Origin: Spirochaeta sp. UBA5339
GTDB lineage: Bacteria; Spirochaetota; Spirochaetia; DSM-2461
Length of the DNA stretch: 54,923 nt
Direction: 5' to 3'
Assembly (NCBI GenBank): GCA_002408085.1
Contig: DHQL01000012.1
Span: forward strand, 83,121 to 138,043
Position 1 is the stretch's first letter. Every line of letters starts with the position of its first letter. This document shows positions 33,678 through 42,561 of the stretch, one piece after another. The notes under the pieces were generated by a model that did no database searches, was not told the origin of the DNA, and saw only the letters and a list, made by a program, of their open reading frames with translations. A program made the position numbers and the translations under genes.

Positions 33678-34880
33678 TCAGATCTTATAGGCCAGCATGG
33701 CGTAGAATGCCGAACAGACCACAAGGTCCTCGATCCTGTTCTTTTCGTTGGGAGCGTGGGCTTCCTTCTCGTCTCCGGGACCGAAACCGATGGTGGGGAT
33801 CTTATGGCGGCCGCAGATGGCTACGGCGTTGGTGCTGAAGGTCCACTTATCCACAACAGGAGCCTTTCCGTAGAGATCGGTATGGGCTGCTACACCGGCC
33901 TGTACCAGGGGATGATCCTCTTCAATCTTCCAGGTGGGGAAGTATAGTTCCTGGCTGTAGTCGGTGTTCTTCCATCCTCTCTTGGCGTAGTCGGGCATGG
34001 TTACTGATTCGGGGGCTTCGCCCAGGGCCTCGGTGATATACTCCTTAACCTGGCTGATGGCCAGATCCGCATCCTCACCCCAGGTCAACCGGCGGTCCAG
34101 GTAGAGCATGGCCTGGTCGGGAACGGCGCACTGTGAGGGGCCGTTGACCTTCATCTCCGAAACAACAATGGTTCCCTTGCCCAGGAAGTTTCCTTCGTCG
34201 GGCTGAAGATCCTCGTTCAGTTTCTCCATGGCCAGTGCGGCGCGGCTGGCCTTGTAGGCGGCGCTTACACCACGTTCGGGGGCGGAGCCGTGGCTGGATA
34301 CGCCCTTGATCTTGACGACCATTTCCATTCTTCCCCTGTGTCCCCGGTAGAGGCGGCAGCTTGTGGGCTCGGTGGAAACAGCCAGGTCGGGAACCAGTTT
34401 CTCTTCCTCGATCAGGTACTTCCAGCACATGCCGTCGCAGTCCTCTTCCATTACGGTGAAGGTGAAGTAGGCGGAGTAGTCCTTGTCGTAACCCAGTTCC
34501 TTCAGGATTCTTCCGGCGGTGATCATGGCGGCGGCGCCCCCCTTCTGGTCGGTGCTTCCCCGTCCCCAGACATAGGTGTCGTCGATGTCGCCGGAGAAGG
34601 GGTCCTTCTCCCAGGCATCGGGATCGCCCACGGTTACCGTGTCAATATGGGCGTCAAAGGCGATTATCTTTGATCCTGATCCCACACGTCCGATAACAGA
34701 ACCCAGACCGTCGAAGTAGACCTCGTCGAATCCGGCTTCCTCGCAGAGCTCCTTGATCTTGCGGCAGACCGCTTCCTCTTCACTTGAGTAGGACTTCACC
34801 TGTACCATCTGTGACAGCACCTTCGCGGTGTAGTCCCTGTATTCCTCCGCCTTGGCGCGGATCTCTTTTTCAATGCTCAT
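33678..34880 (-). CDS. ygeY: YgeY-family M20 metallopeptidase (selenium/purine-cluster hydrolase)
   Basis: A 400-aa M20 deacetylase/carboxypeptidase-type zinc hydrolase. Metal motifs FDAHIDTV, GRGSTDQKGGAAAM and MEEDCDG; C-terminal GFGPGDEKEAHAPNEK. It is the YgeY family that marks purine/selenium-linked clusters and probably hydrolyses an amide intermediate. ATG 34880 follows AGGAGAAATAAA; an upstream in-frame extension to 35006 is unlikely. It is the last gene of the minus-strand operon that begins with the threonine-synthase-like gene. Confidence 0.92.
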   Translation of the reverse strand: MSIEKEIRAKAEEYRDYTAKVLSQMVQVKSYSSEEEAVCRKIKELCEEAGFDEVYFDGLGSVIGRVGSGSKIIAFDAHIDTVTVGDPDAWEKDPFSGDIDDTYVWGRGSTDQKGGAAAMITAGRILKELGYDKDYSAYFTFTVMEEDCDGMCWKYLIEEEKLVPDLAVSTEPTSCRLYRGHRGRMEMVVKIKGVSSHGSAPERGVSAAYKASRAALAMEKLNEDLQPDEGNFLGKGTIVVSEMKVNGPSQCAVPDQAMLYLDRRLTWGEDADLAISQVKEYITEALGEAPESVTMPDYAKRGWKNTDYSQELYFPTWKIEEDHPLVQAGVAAHTDLYGKAPVVDKWTFSTNAVAICGRHKIPTIGFGPGDEKEAHAPNEKNRIEDLVVCSAFYAMLAYKI

Positions 34881-34929
34881 TTTATTTCTCCTGTGCATGT
34901 TTTTTACTGTATTGATGTCAGAACTCCCT

Positions 34930-36258
34930 TCAGGGAGCAATTCCGTTAACCCCTTCCCAGAGGCGGGCGGCGTTCTCTCTTGCTTCGGCGTATATTTCAG
35001 AGACATCCATGGGGAACTCCCTGTCTCTGAGAACGACTCTTCCTTCGATCACTACAGACCGGACGGAAGAAGCACTCTGGCCGAAGGCGATATGGCCGGC
35101 AATATTTTCCGCCTTCAGGGGGGTGGGGCTGATGTAGTCCGAAACCACCAGATCCGCCTTGTATCCCTTTTCAATGCGGCCGAAGCGGCTGTCAAAGTTT
35201 CTCTCCAGTATGGTGTTTCCATTGTGAAGGAATCCGAGGATGTCACCGGGCCAGAGGGGGCCGCCGGTATCCTTGTGCTTGAAGTAGGCGAACTTGAACT
35301 CCTCCCACATATCGCTGCCGATGCCGTCGGTTCCCAGGGCCGCGTTTTTCACCTCGGCAATATGGTTCTGGACTCCTACGCCGTTGTTCATATTGGAGCG
35401 GAAGTTGACCACAAGAAAGCTGTTCCGCTCATCAAGTATTCTTCTGTCCTCTTCCGACAGAAAGAGGCCGTGGGCCAGAAGGGCTTTGCTGTTCAGAAGT
35501 CCAAAGGAATCCAGTCGGACCAGCAGATCCCTGCCGTACTTGTGATGGGAGTGGGAGACGTCGTAGCGGTCCTCGGCGGCATGGGTATGAAAACCCCTGC
35601 CTGTGGATTCCACCGCATCCCCCAGCATCTGCAGGGCCTTGTCAGGGAGGGTGAAGGGGGCATGTCCGCCCAGGTGGGCTTCAAAGAGACCCGACCACTT
35701 TCCGGCACCCTTTTCCGCATCAAGTTCCTTTGTTATCCGGATGTTCTCTGCAACCCCGGCTTCCACCTCGCCCTCGCCGTTGCGGTCTGTGGTCTCGTAG
35801 CAGCTCATTCCCCTGAGGCCTGTCATCTCAAAGGCCTCCTTCAGAACAGTGAGGGAACCCTCGATAAAGGAGGGGGAGGCGTGGTGATCGATCACCGATG
35901 TGGTTCCGTTGCGGATGGCATCGAGACAGCAGATTTCGGCGCTGGACTTGAGAATCTCCCTGTCGATAGCACGGTCCACACGCCACCATAGATTTTTCAA
36001 TACCGAGATAAAGTCGGGGCTCGGGGGGATCTCCGCCAGAATGCCCCGGGAGAGTCCGGAGTAGAAGTGGTTGTGGCTGCACACCAGTCCGGGATGGACG
36101 ATGGAACCCTTTGCGTCCCAGACCTCATCGGCGCTCATTCCGGCAGAGGCTCCGGGCCCGGCAGCGGCGATGATGCCGCCGTCTACCACAATATCCCAAC
36201 CCTCATGAACCTCGGGAGGGGAGAAGTTTACTACAGTTGCGTTTTTTATTATCAGCAT
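34930..36258 (-). CDS. ssnA: Putative aminohydrolase SsnA
   Basis: A 442-aa amidohydrolase of the TRZ/ATZ type. Metal ligands: SHNHFYSG, HTHAAED and a later LGTDGIGSD. SsnA is a standard partner of YgfK and YgeY and is thought to deaminate a purine-derived intermediate. The ribosome-binding site is GGAGTAAA. The stop codon sits in a small CTCCC-TTCA-GGGAG hairpin (34924-34937). Confidence 0.93.
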   Translation of the reverse strand: MLIIKNATVVNFSPPEVHEGWDIVVDGGIIAAAGPGASAGMSADEVWDAKGSIVHPGLVCSHNHFYSGLSRGILAEIPPSPDFISVLKNLWWRVDRAIDREILKSSAEICCLDAIRNGTTSVIDHHASPSFIEGSLTVLKEAFEMTGLRGMSCYETTDRNGEGEVEAGVAENIRITKELDAEKGAGKWSGLFEAHLGGHAPFTLPDKALQMLGDAVESTGRGFHTHAAEDRYDVSHSHHKYGRDLLVRLDSFGLLNSKALLAHGLFLSEEDRRILDERNSFLVVNFRSNMNNGVGVQNHIAEVKNAALGTDGIGSDMWEEFKFAYFKHKDTGGPLWPGDILGFLHNGNTILERNFDSRFGRIEKGYKADLVVSDYISPTPLKAENIAGHIAFGQSASSVRSVVIEGRVVLRDREFPMDVSEIYAEARENAARLWEGVNGIAP

Positions 36259-36275
36259 ATTTTACTCCTTGCTCC

Positions 36276-36318
36276 GCCGGAGGCAGACTCCGGCAGAAAT
36301 TTCGGGACCCTGGGTCCC
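36276..36318 (-). repeat. Pair of hairpins between ygfK and ssnA
   Basis: GCCGGAG/CTCCGGC (36276-36294, 5-base loop) and GGGACC/GGTCCC (36304-36318, 3-base loop). No T-run. Likely mRNA-processing or stability elements within the operon. Confidence 0.55.
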
Positions 36319-39300
36319 TAGGGTTCAACAGGACCGTTATACCAGTTGTAATCGGTCAGTATGGTCTTCAGAACGGCGGCGGTCTTCTCGCCGTCGCTGC
36401 CTCCGGGAATTACACCGCTCAGGTTCTCTCCGTCCCATTTCAGGGAGAAGAGGCTGCCGCTCTGTCTCAGGATGATCTGATCTCCCTTCAGGTAGAAGCC
36501 GTAGTTATCGCTGCCCTCGAAGTCTTCGGGGGTGCTGAATACGGTAATCTTGTCCTTGTAGGGTCGTCCCTCCCAGGGGCAGAACTGTGCGCAGTTGCCG
36601 CACTCGTTGCAGTAGGCATCCACATGGAGAATCTGGCTCTCCTGGGTAAATCCACGGGGAGTCTTAACCACCACATTAGCTCTGTTGGGGCAGACATCGA
36701 CGCACTTGTTGCAGACTACATCGCACTGGAGGCAGCGGCTGGCCTCCACCTCGGCCCAGGCGGCAAAGTCCTTCTCGTCCTTTCCGCTGGCGGTCATCCG
36801 GCTCTTTCTCTTTGTCAGGTCCTCACGCTCGGTATTGTCGAGTTTCTCGATCTTTGCGGGAGTCAGCAGGACCCCTTCGGCGGCCAGAATATGGTTTACC
36901 GACTTGCGGGCGCTGCCCATGGCTCCCACAATGGAGTCGGGGCCGTTTTTGGCATCTCCCACCAGGAATACGCCGGGAACTTCCGTCTCATTGGTTCTCT
37001 CGTCAGTTGCCGCCCACTTCCCGCTTACGGGGATGCCGAAGGACTTCAAGAGCTCGTTGTCCACGGTCTCGCCGATGGCGGTAATCAGTGTGTCCACGGG
37101 AAACTCCTCGGTCTCTTCGGTCATCACCGGGCGTCTTCTGCCCGACTCGTCGGGCTCTCCCAGCTTCATTACAGAGCATCTCAGGACACCCTCGGACTGG
37201 AAGGATTCGGGGTTTCTCAGGAAGTGGAAGCTGATTCCCTCTTCCATGGCGTCATAGTACTCTTCCCGGTCTGCGGGCATCTCCTTCAGGGTCCGTCTGT
37301 AGATAACCCGGACCTGTTTTACTCCGGGAGTCCTTACAGCCGATCGCGCCGAGTCCATGGCGGTGTTTCCGCCTCCCACAACGGCCACGTTCTCACCGAG
37401 GCCGCAGCTGTCGGGATCTGTGCGGAACTTTTCAAGGAATTCCAGGGAGGTCATGATCCGCCCTCCGGGTAGATCCAGGCGTCTGTCCTTTTCGGCTCCC
37501 ACGGCGATAAGCACCTTGTCATAGCCTTTGGCCTTCAGATCATTCACATTCAGATTCTTCTTACCGAAGTGGAAGTCCACTCCGTGAAGACGGATAAACT
37601 CCATGTCCTTCTCAATCTGATCCGGGGGCATCCGGAAGGAGGGCAGGACATTGCGGATAACGCCGCCGGGTCCGTCGGTCTTTTCGAAGATCGAGACCTC
37701 CATTCCCCCGCGGCGGAGGAAGTAGGCCGCCGCCAGGCCAGCGGGACCGGCTCCGATAACAGCCGCCTTTCTGGAGCTTCCGGTCTTCGGAGCGTTAAAG
37801 CGCTTCAGATACTCGTCGAATCCCTGCTGGGCGGCGATCTTCTTCATCTCCCGGATCTTGACGGTTCCGTCGTAGTCGATGCGGGTACAGTTGTAGTGAC
37901 ATTTATGGTCGCAGATCCAGCCGGTGATAAAGGGCAGGGGGTTTTTGTTGTAGATTACCTCAAGGGCATCGGCGTAGCGGCCCTGGCCCACAAGGCGGAG
38001 GTACTCGGGAACATCCTGATGAATGGCGCAGGCGGTCTTGCAGGGAGCAACGGCGCACTCGTAGAGGGGAAGCTCCTCCCCGGTGCTGATCTCGTCGGTC
38101 CCTCTCCAGTCCTTTTTGTACTCTTTGGCAGTCATGGCCTTTTCGGCCAGGGCCTCCAGAGCCTTCAGATCGATGGAGCTTCTGTTCCAGTCGGGGACAT
38201 TCTTTGCCATATCCACGGCCCGGGCCATGCGGCCGTATCCGCCGGGCTTCAGCATCTCGGTAGCCATGGTGACGGGGCGGATACCCGTTGCAATCAGATC
38301 CCTCATATTGTACACCGCCGCACCGCCCGAGAAGGAGATGGGCAGGGTGCAGTCAAATTCTTTGCTCAGCTTCAGGGCCACATTGATGGAGATGGGGAAG
38401 AGGGCCCGTCCGGACATATACATCTCGTCTCCGGGAAGGGCTCCCTTATTGTTTATAGATCCCAGGGTATTGGTCAGTTTTACACCGAAACTGAGACCCT
38501 GCTTCTTTCCAAGGGCGATCAGCCTGGTCAGCATGGCTACCGCATCGGGGTACTGCAGGTCATGGTCGAAGCTCTCGGTCTTCAGGCCCACATAGTCATA
38601 ACCCAATTCATCGAGGATGGACCTGACCTTTTCGAATCCAAGAAGGGTGGGGTTGAGTTTAACAAAGGTGTGGATCTTCTTCTCAGTCAGCAGGTAGACG
38701 GCAATCTTCTCGATCTCCTCGGGAGGACAGCCGTGCATGGTGCTGAGGGTCATGGAACGGCAGATCTCTCCGGGGATTCTGTCGGCAAGTCCTGTCAGGG
38801 CCCCGGCCTTTCCTTCAAGGCCTGTTCCCTTCAGAAAGGAGGGGTCCGCAGCCATGGCGTCCAGCTCCTTTTTGTATTGCAGAAACTTCTCTTCCGAAGA
38901 GGAGTTCATAAGGCGGTTGATAAACTGGTCCATCCGGGGGTTCTGAATTCCCTTCAGGTCGTATCCCACGGACATATTGAAGATAAACTGTCTGTCCTCG
39001 TGATCCTCAAAGAGGGCTTCCATCATATGGAGGAGGAACCAGGCCTTCAGGTATTCATCATAGGCCTTGTCCAGGGTGAACTCGGTGGACCATTCGGTAT
39101 TGAAACCCTCGTCTTCCGCATCGATACAGGGCTTTTCGATCTCAAGGGTGTCCATAATCTGTACGGTCTTCAGTTCGAAGAAACGGGCTCCTGCTGCCCA
39201 GGAGGTCACAATATTCTGGGCCAGCTGTGTGTGGGGGCCGGCGGCAGGGCCCGCGGGGGTGGCGGCGTTTTCGCCGAAGAGCTCCATGGGGGTGTGTCCG

Positions 39301-39419
39301 CTGCCGTCAGCACCGCTTAAGGTTTTGTCGAAACTGAAAACGGTGCCGTCCTGCGCCAGTTCGGCGAAGAGTCTATTAACCAGCTCCCTGAAGGAGAGGG
39401 GACGCATTATATCAGTCAT
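36318..39419 (-). CDS. ygfK: YgfK, putative selenate reductase / purine-pathway flavoprotein
   Basis: 1033 aa, full YgfK length. The N-terminal half is a dihydropyrimidine-dehydrogenase/dihydroorotate-like FMN barrel (MSVGYDLKGIQ, STMHGCPPEEIEKIA, PISFSGGAAVYNMRDLIATG). Next is a GltD/NADPH-dependent oxidoreductase with FAD motif VIGAGPAGLAAAYFLRRGG and NAD(P) motif VVGGGNTAMDSARSA. Two ferredoxin-like Cys clusters follow (CLQCDVVCNKCVDVCP, CNECGNCAQFCPWEG). An additional Cys-rich helical domain (CAVAPCKTACAIHQDVP) precedes the FAD domain, as in GltD. It probably transfers electrons to reduce a purine-ring intermediate; the original selenate-reductase name is only putative. Confidence 0.93.
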   Translation of the reverse strand: MTDIMRPLSFRELVNRLFAELAQDGTVFSFDKTLSGADGSGHTPMELFGENAATPAGPAAGPHTQLAQNIVTSWAAGARFFELKTVQIMDTLEIEKPCIDAEDEGFNTEWSTEFTLDKAYDEYLKAWFLLHMMEALFEDHEDRQFIFNMSVGYDLKGIQNPRMDQFINRLMNSSSEEKFLQYKKELDAMAADPSFLKGTGLEGKAGALTGLADRIPGEICRSMTLSTMHGCPPEEIEKIAVYLLTEKKIHTFVKLNPTLLGFEKVRSILDELGYDYVGLKTESFDHDLQYPDAVAMLTRLIALGKKQGLSFGVKLTNTLGSINNKGALPGDEMYMSGRALFPISINVALKLSKEFDCTLPISFSGGAAVYNMRDLIATGIRPVTMATEMLKPGGYGRMARAVDMAKNVPDWNRSSIDLKALEALAEKAMTAKEYKKDWRGTDEISTGEELPLYECAVAPCKTACAIHQDVPEYLRLVGQGRYADALEVIYNKNPLPFITGWICDHKCHYNCTRIDYDGTVKIREMKKIAAQQGFDEYLKRFNAPKTGSSRKAAVIGAGPAGLAAAYFLRRGGMEVSIFEKTDGPGGVIRNVLPSFRMPPDQIEKDMEFIRLHGVDFHFGKKNLNVNDLKAKGYDKVLIAVGAEKDRRLDLPGGRIMTSLEFLEKFRTDPDSCGLGENVAVVGGGNTAMDSARSAVRTPGVKQVRVIYRRTLKEMPADREEYYDAMEEGISFHFLRNPESFQSEGVLRCSVMKLGEPDESGRRRPVMTEETEEFPVDTLITAIGETVDNELLKSFGIPVSGKWAATDERTNETEVPGVFLVGDAKNGPDSIVGAMGSARKSVNHILAAEGVLLTPAKIEKLDNTEREDLTKRKSRMTASGKDEKDFAAWAEVEASRCLQCDVVCNKCVDVCPNRANVVVKTPRGFTQESQILHVDAYCNECGNCAQFCPWEGRPYKDKITVFSTPEDFEGSDNYGFYLKGDQIILRQSGSLFSLKWDGENLSGVIPGGSDGEKTAAVLKTILTDYNWYNGPVEP

Positions 39420-39438
39420 TTTTTACTTCCTCTATAAA

Positions 39439-39520
39439 CCCCGGCAGCCGGGGTCAGCATCCCCTTGCCGGGTTTTGCCGGGCTTTCCGCCCGGCCCGGA
39501 ACCGGAGTCCATCCCTCCGG
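39439..39520 (-). repeat. Three-hairpin cluster between the PLP enzyme and ygfK
   Basis: CCCCGG/CCGGGG (39439-39453), GCCGGGC/GCCCGGC (39477-39495) and CCGGAG/CTCCGG (39502-39520), all perfect. No T-run on the minus strand. The same style of GC hairpin lies between ygfK and ssnA. Confidence 0.55.
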
Positions 39521-39527
39521 CTGAATC

Positions 39528-40988
39528 TCAGCTCTTGTCGATCATCTCGTTGAATTCGTTTATTTTGGCGTCGATCTCATCGGCCTGGCCGAGGGTTCCG
39601 TACCAGTAGTTGTCATGGTCGTACCACTGTGCGTTCAGTTCGGACAGTTCACGGCCCTGCTGCTCGATCCATGTAAAGTACTTCAGGTTGTGGATGGCCT
39701 TTCTGTCGTAGTAGTTCATCTCTTTGGTGTAGTCGAAGGTCTGTCCCAGGAGCATTTCCATGTCCCGTTCCGCCTGACCGGATGTGTAGGCGCCTCTTGC
39801 AGCGGCCAGTTCCTGGATTCTTGAGCCGTAGAGCTCCATGGAGTCGGTGGCGATGGTAACAACATAGTCGTTTTCGGTGAGCTCGTTGTACTTGGCGAAT
39901 TTGATGGCTGACAGCACGTTGGCCACGCCGGAGATTCCCAGAAGATCCAGCTGCTCAACAAGGCTGCTGTCCACGCCGTTCTCCTTAAGCAGTTCCCGTC
40001 CCAAAGGCTCGTTGAAGAGGCGGATCAGGCGCATGGGATCTTCATCATCAATGGCGGTGACAAAGTCGGTGTCCTTGCAGTTGTGGACCCAGGGGACATG
40101 CTTGTCGCCGATTCCCTCGATTCTGTGGGCGCCGTAGCCGTTGTTCAGCAGGGTGGGGCACTGCAGGGCTTCAGAGGCAACGATCTTGCTCTGGGGAAAG
40201 ACGGTTTTCAGGTAGCTTCCCGCCGCCAGGGTTCCGCCGGAACCGGAGGAGGATACGTAACCGGCAAACTTGTCGCCGTCCTTCATGTAGTAGCCGAGAA
40301 CCTCTTCGATGGCACTTCCTGTTACATTGTAGTGCCACAGGGGGTTGCCCAGTTCGTCAAACTGGTTGAAGATCCGCAGGTCCTCTCCCGATTCTCTGAG
40401 TTCCCAGCACTTGTCGAAGATCTCTTTTACATTGGACTCGGAACCCGGGGTGGCTATGATCTCGCCGGCCACCTCTTTCAGCCAGTTGAAGCGCTCCTCG
40501 CTCATCTCCTCGGGGAGGATGGCGATGGCATCGCAGGCCAGGAGGGCCGAGATATAGGCGCCGCCGCGGCAGTAGTTTCCAGTAGAGGGCCAGACAGCCT
40601 TGGTCGTCTGGGGATTGAACTGACCTGTGGTCAGACGGGGGGCCAGGCAGCCGAAGGTGGCTCCCACCTTGTGGGCTCCCGTGGGGAACCACTTTCCTGT
40701 CAGGGCAATGATCTTTGCCTTTGTACCGGTCAGGGCCTCGGGCAGAACGATATGGTTGACCTTTCCGAACTGTCCTCCCTTGCCGACAGGTTCGTTCTTC
40801 CAGGTGATTCTATAGAGGTTGACGGGATCAATGTCCCAGAGCCCTGTGTTTTTCAGCTTCGCCTTTGCCTCTTCGGGCACCAGCTCCGGATTCTTCATCA
40901 TGGCGATGGTGGGAAGCTTGATTCCCTTGGATTTGCAGTACTCAGCATTCTGTTTCTGTACATCTTTGTTTACGGTGTAGTCGATCAT
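39528..40988 (-). CDS. Fold-type II PLP-dependent enzyme (threonine-synthase/cysteine-synthase superfamily)
   Basis: 486 aa. The PLP lysine is probably in TGAHKVGATFG, and the glycine-rich phosphate loop is SSSGSGGTLAAGSYL. It is longer than cysteine synthase and has extra C-terminal helices rich in Tyr and Trp. Similar PLP proteins occur beside ygeW/ygfK genes in anaerobes and may take the place of the diaminopropionate ammonia-lyase YgeX, which I do not find here. The start at 40988 is five bases after the preceding stop. The precise reaction is unknown. Confidence 0.8.
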   Translation of the reverse strand: MIDYTVNKDVQKQNAEYCKSKGIKLPTIAMMKNPELVPEEAKAKLKNTGLWDIDPVNLYRITWKNEPVGKGGQFGKVNHIVLPEALTGTKAKIIALTGKWFPTGAHKVGATFGCLAPRLTTGQFNPQTTKAVWPSTGNYCRGGAYISALLACDAIAILPEEMSEERFNWLKEVAGEIIATPGSESNVKEIFDKCWELRESGEDLRIFNQFDELGNPLWHYNVTGSAIEEVLGYYMKDGDKFAGYVSSSGSGGTLAAGSYLKTVFPQSKIVASEALQCPTLLNNGYGAHRIEGIGDKHVPWVHNCKDTDFVTAIDDEDPMRLIRLFNEPLGRELLKENGVDSSLVEQLDLLGISGVANVLSAIKFAKYNELTENDYVVTIATDSMELYGSRIQELAAARGAYTSGQAERDMEMLLGQTFDYTKEMNYYDRKAIHNLKYFTWIEQQGRELSELNAQWYDHDNYWYGTLGQADEIDAKINEFNEMIDKS

Positions 40989-40993
40989 CTCTT

Positions 40994-42178
40994 TTATCCC
41001 CTTATCTCTTCGATATTTGATATTGTCTTTTCCGGCATACTTACCCCTTTCAGAGCAGTTGCCGTGTCTTTCAGGCCGCTTCCTGTTGCCAGAACAACGG
41101 CGCATTCATTCTCTTCTATTTCACCGGCGCATTTCAGAAGTCCCGCCCATCCGGCGGCCCCTGCGGGTTCGGTAAAGAGGCCGGCTCCCGATGAGAGCTT
41201 CGCCTGTGCCTCGATAATCTGATCATCGGACACGCAGACCACATCGCCGCCGTAGTCCTGAAGGTACTTAAGGGCGGTATAGCCGTTCCGCGGAATATCC
41301 ACACTGATGGAATCGGCCACGGTGGTGCTGGGCTGGAAGTCGAAGCTCCCTGTCTTCCAGGCTCTGTAGAGGGCGTTGCTTCCTTCCGCCTGTACCGCCG
41401 TAATCCGGGGCATTTTCTCAATCAGGCCGAAGTGGAGAAGGTCTTTGAATCCCTTGTAGACTCCTCCCAGAATGCAGCCGTCCCCTGTGGGAACGAAGAC
41501 CCTGTCCGGAGCCTTTCCGCCCAGCTGCCGGTAGATGTCCAGGGAGACCGTCTTCTTTCCCTCCATGGTCATGGGGTTCCAGGCTGTATTTCTATTCATT
41601 CCTCCCTCTCTTTCAGAATAATCCAGTGAGAGGTCATATGCCATATCATAGTTCCCTGCCACCTTATAAAGAGTTGCTCCGTACTGGAGGGCCTGGATCA
41701 GCTTGGCAGGTGGTGCGGTTTCGGGAAGAAAGAGGACTACCTTCTGGCCGGCGGCGGCTCCGATTCCCGCCATGGAGGAACCGGCATTTCCGGTGGATGC
41801 CAGTACTATGGTGTCGATGCCGTGCTGCTTTGCAAAGGCCGAGACAAGCAGAGAGGCTCTGTCTTTAAAGGAACCTGTGGGATTGCAGCCGTCGTTCATG
41901 ATGTAGAGTTCCTTCAGCCCCAGCTCCTCACGGATACGTCCGGGGGCCCAGAGCTCTCCCTTGACACGGGGGAGGGGAGGGAAAAACTCCGGCGGTACCG
42001 GAAGCAGGCTCTGTACCAGATCCTCTCCCTCGGGAAGCTCACCCTCGGCACGGACTTCCAGAACGCCCCTGAGGGGTTCGTCTTTTTTTTGTTTCCTGCT
42101 GCACAAGGGACAGGTGGTAAGTGCCGGGTCCAGGTCATAGAAAGATCCGCACTCACTGCATTGATATCTGAATTCCAT
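40994..42178 (-). CDS. Threonine-synthase-like PLP lyase with N-terminal zinc ribbon
   Basis: 394 aa. A zinc ribbon at the N-terminus (CSECG ... CPLC) is followed by the PLP lysine in NPTGSFKDRAS and the motif STGNAGSSMAGIGAAAG. The family includes threonine synthase and related lyases that eliminate from amino acids such as diaminopropionate or threonine. As first gene of the five-gene minus-strand operon it may act on a catabolic amino-acid intermediate rather than in threonine synthesis; no other threonine gene is nearby. The ribosome-binding site is AAGGAAG. Confidence 0.8.
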   Translation of the reverse strand: MEFRYQCSECGSFYDLDPALTTCPLCSRKQKKDEPLRGVLEVRAEGELPEGEDLVQSLLPVPPEFFPPLPRVKGELWAPGRIREELGLKELYIMNDGCNPTGSFKDRASLLVSAFAKQHGIDTIVLASTGNAGSSMAGIGAAAGQKVVLFLPETAPPAKLIQALQYGATLYKVAGNYDMAYDLSLDYSEREGGMNRNTAWNPMTMEGKKTVSLDIYRQLGGKAPDRVFVPTGDGCILGGVYKGFKDLLHFGLIEKMPRITAVQAEGSNALYRAWKTGSFDFQPSTTVADSISVDIPRNGYTALKYLQDYGGDVVCVSDDQIIEAQAKLSSGAGLFTEPAGAAGWAGLLKCAGEIEENECAVVLATGSGLKDTATALKGVSMPEKTISNIEEIRG

Positions 42179-42561
42179 TTTACTTCCTTGAAAGGTATTG
42201 ATTAACTGATCAGTCAGGACTTCGAAGACTCAGGTGATCAGTGAAAATTCATGAATACTATTGTAACAGGGATTGGGAGAAGGAAAAGAGGTATTACTGA
42301 TTTTTTTGTAAAAACTACAATTTTATTGTAAGTCGGCCGCTTTTCCTTCCTATTTGAAGGAAAAACAGGGAATGTTTCCCCTGTAAGAGCCCTTATGGAT
42401 GGGGCGGGGACCAGTCTCTGCACTTGAAATCTGGCGGCCTATTGAATAGAATATGCATCAGATGAATCCCCAATCTCTGAGGATTCTTATATTTTGATAC
42501 GCGCACGCCCGAATCTCCTCTTTGAAGGAGACTGAGGGTTTACTGGAAATAAATAAAAATA
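42179..42561. other. Regulatory region between the catabolic operon and pcnB, 383 bases
   Basis: Divergent spacer. It holds the ATTGTAAGTC site at 42325 and likely minus-strand boxes TTGTAG (42315-42320) and TAATAC (42291-42296) with an 18-base gap. An isolated half-site TTGTAA (42261) is closer to the gene. No coding sequence is seen. Confidence 0.55.
42316..42334. promoter_or_regulatory. Second operator candidate of the island
   Basis: Inverted repeat TACAAT-TTT-ATTGTA (42316-42330) extended by AGTC on the right. The 10-base half ATTGTAAGTC is identical to that in the palindrome at 31015-31039. It overlaps the predicted -35 box of the operon starting with the threonine-synthase-like gene. 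Confidence 0.5.

Noticed and set aside
34852..37472. Two long plus-strand frames (about 379 and 411 codons)
   Set aside because: Antisense to ssnA, ygeY and ygfK; low-complexity Gly/Val/Leu sequences with no domains.
37569..39320. 583-codon open frame on the plus strand
   Set aside because: It lies wholly inside ygfK, whose minus-strand translation has clear FMN, FAD and Fe-S motifs. The plus frame has no family resemblance; it is a shadow caused by codon bias.
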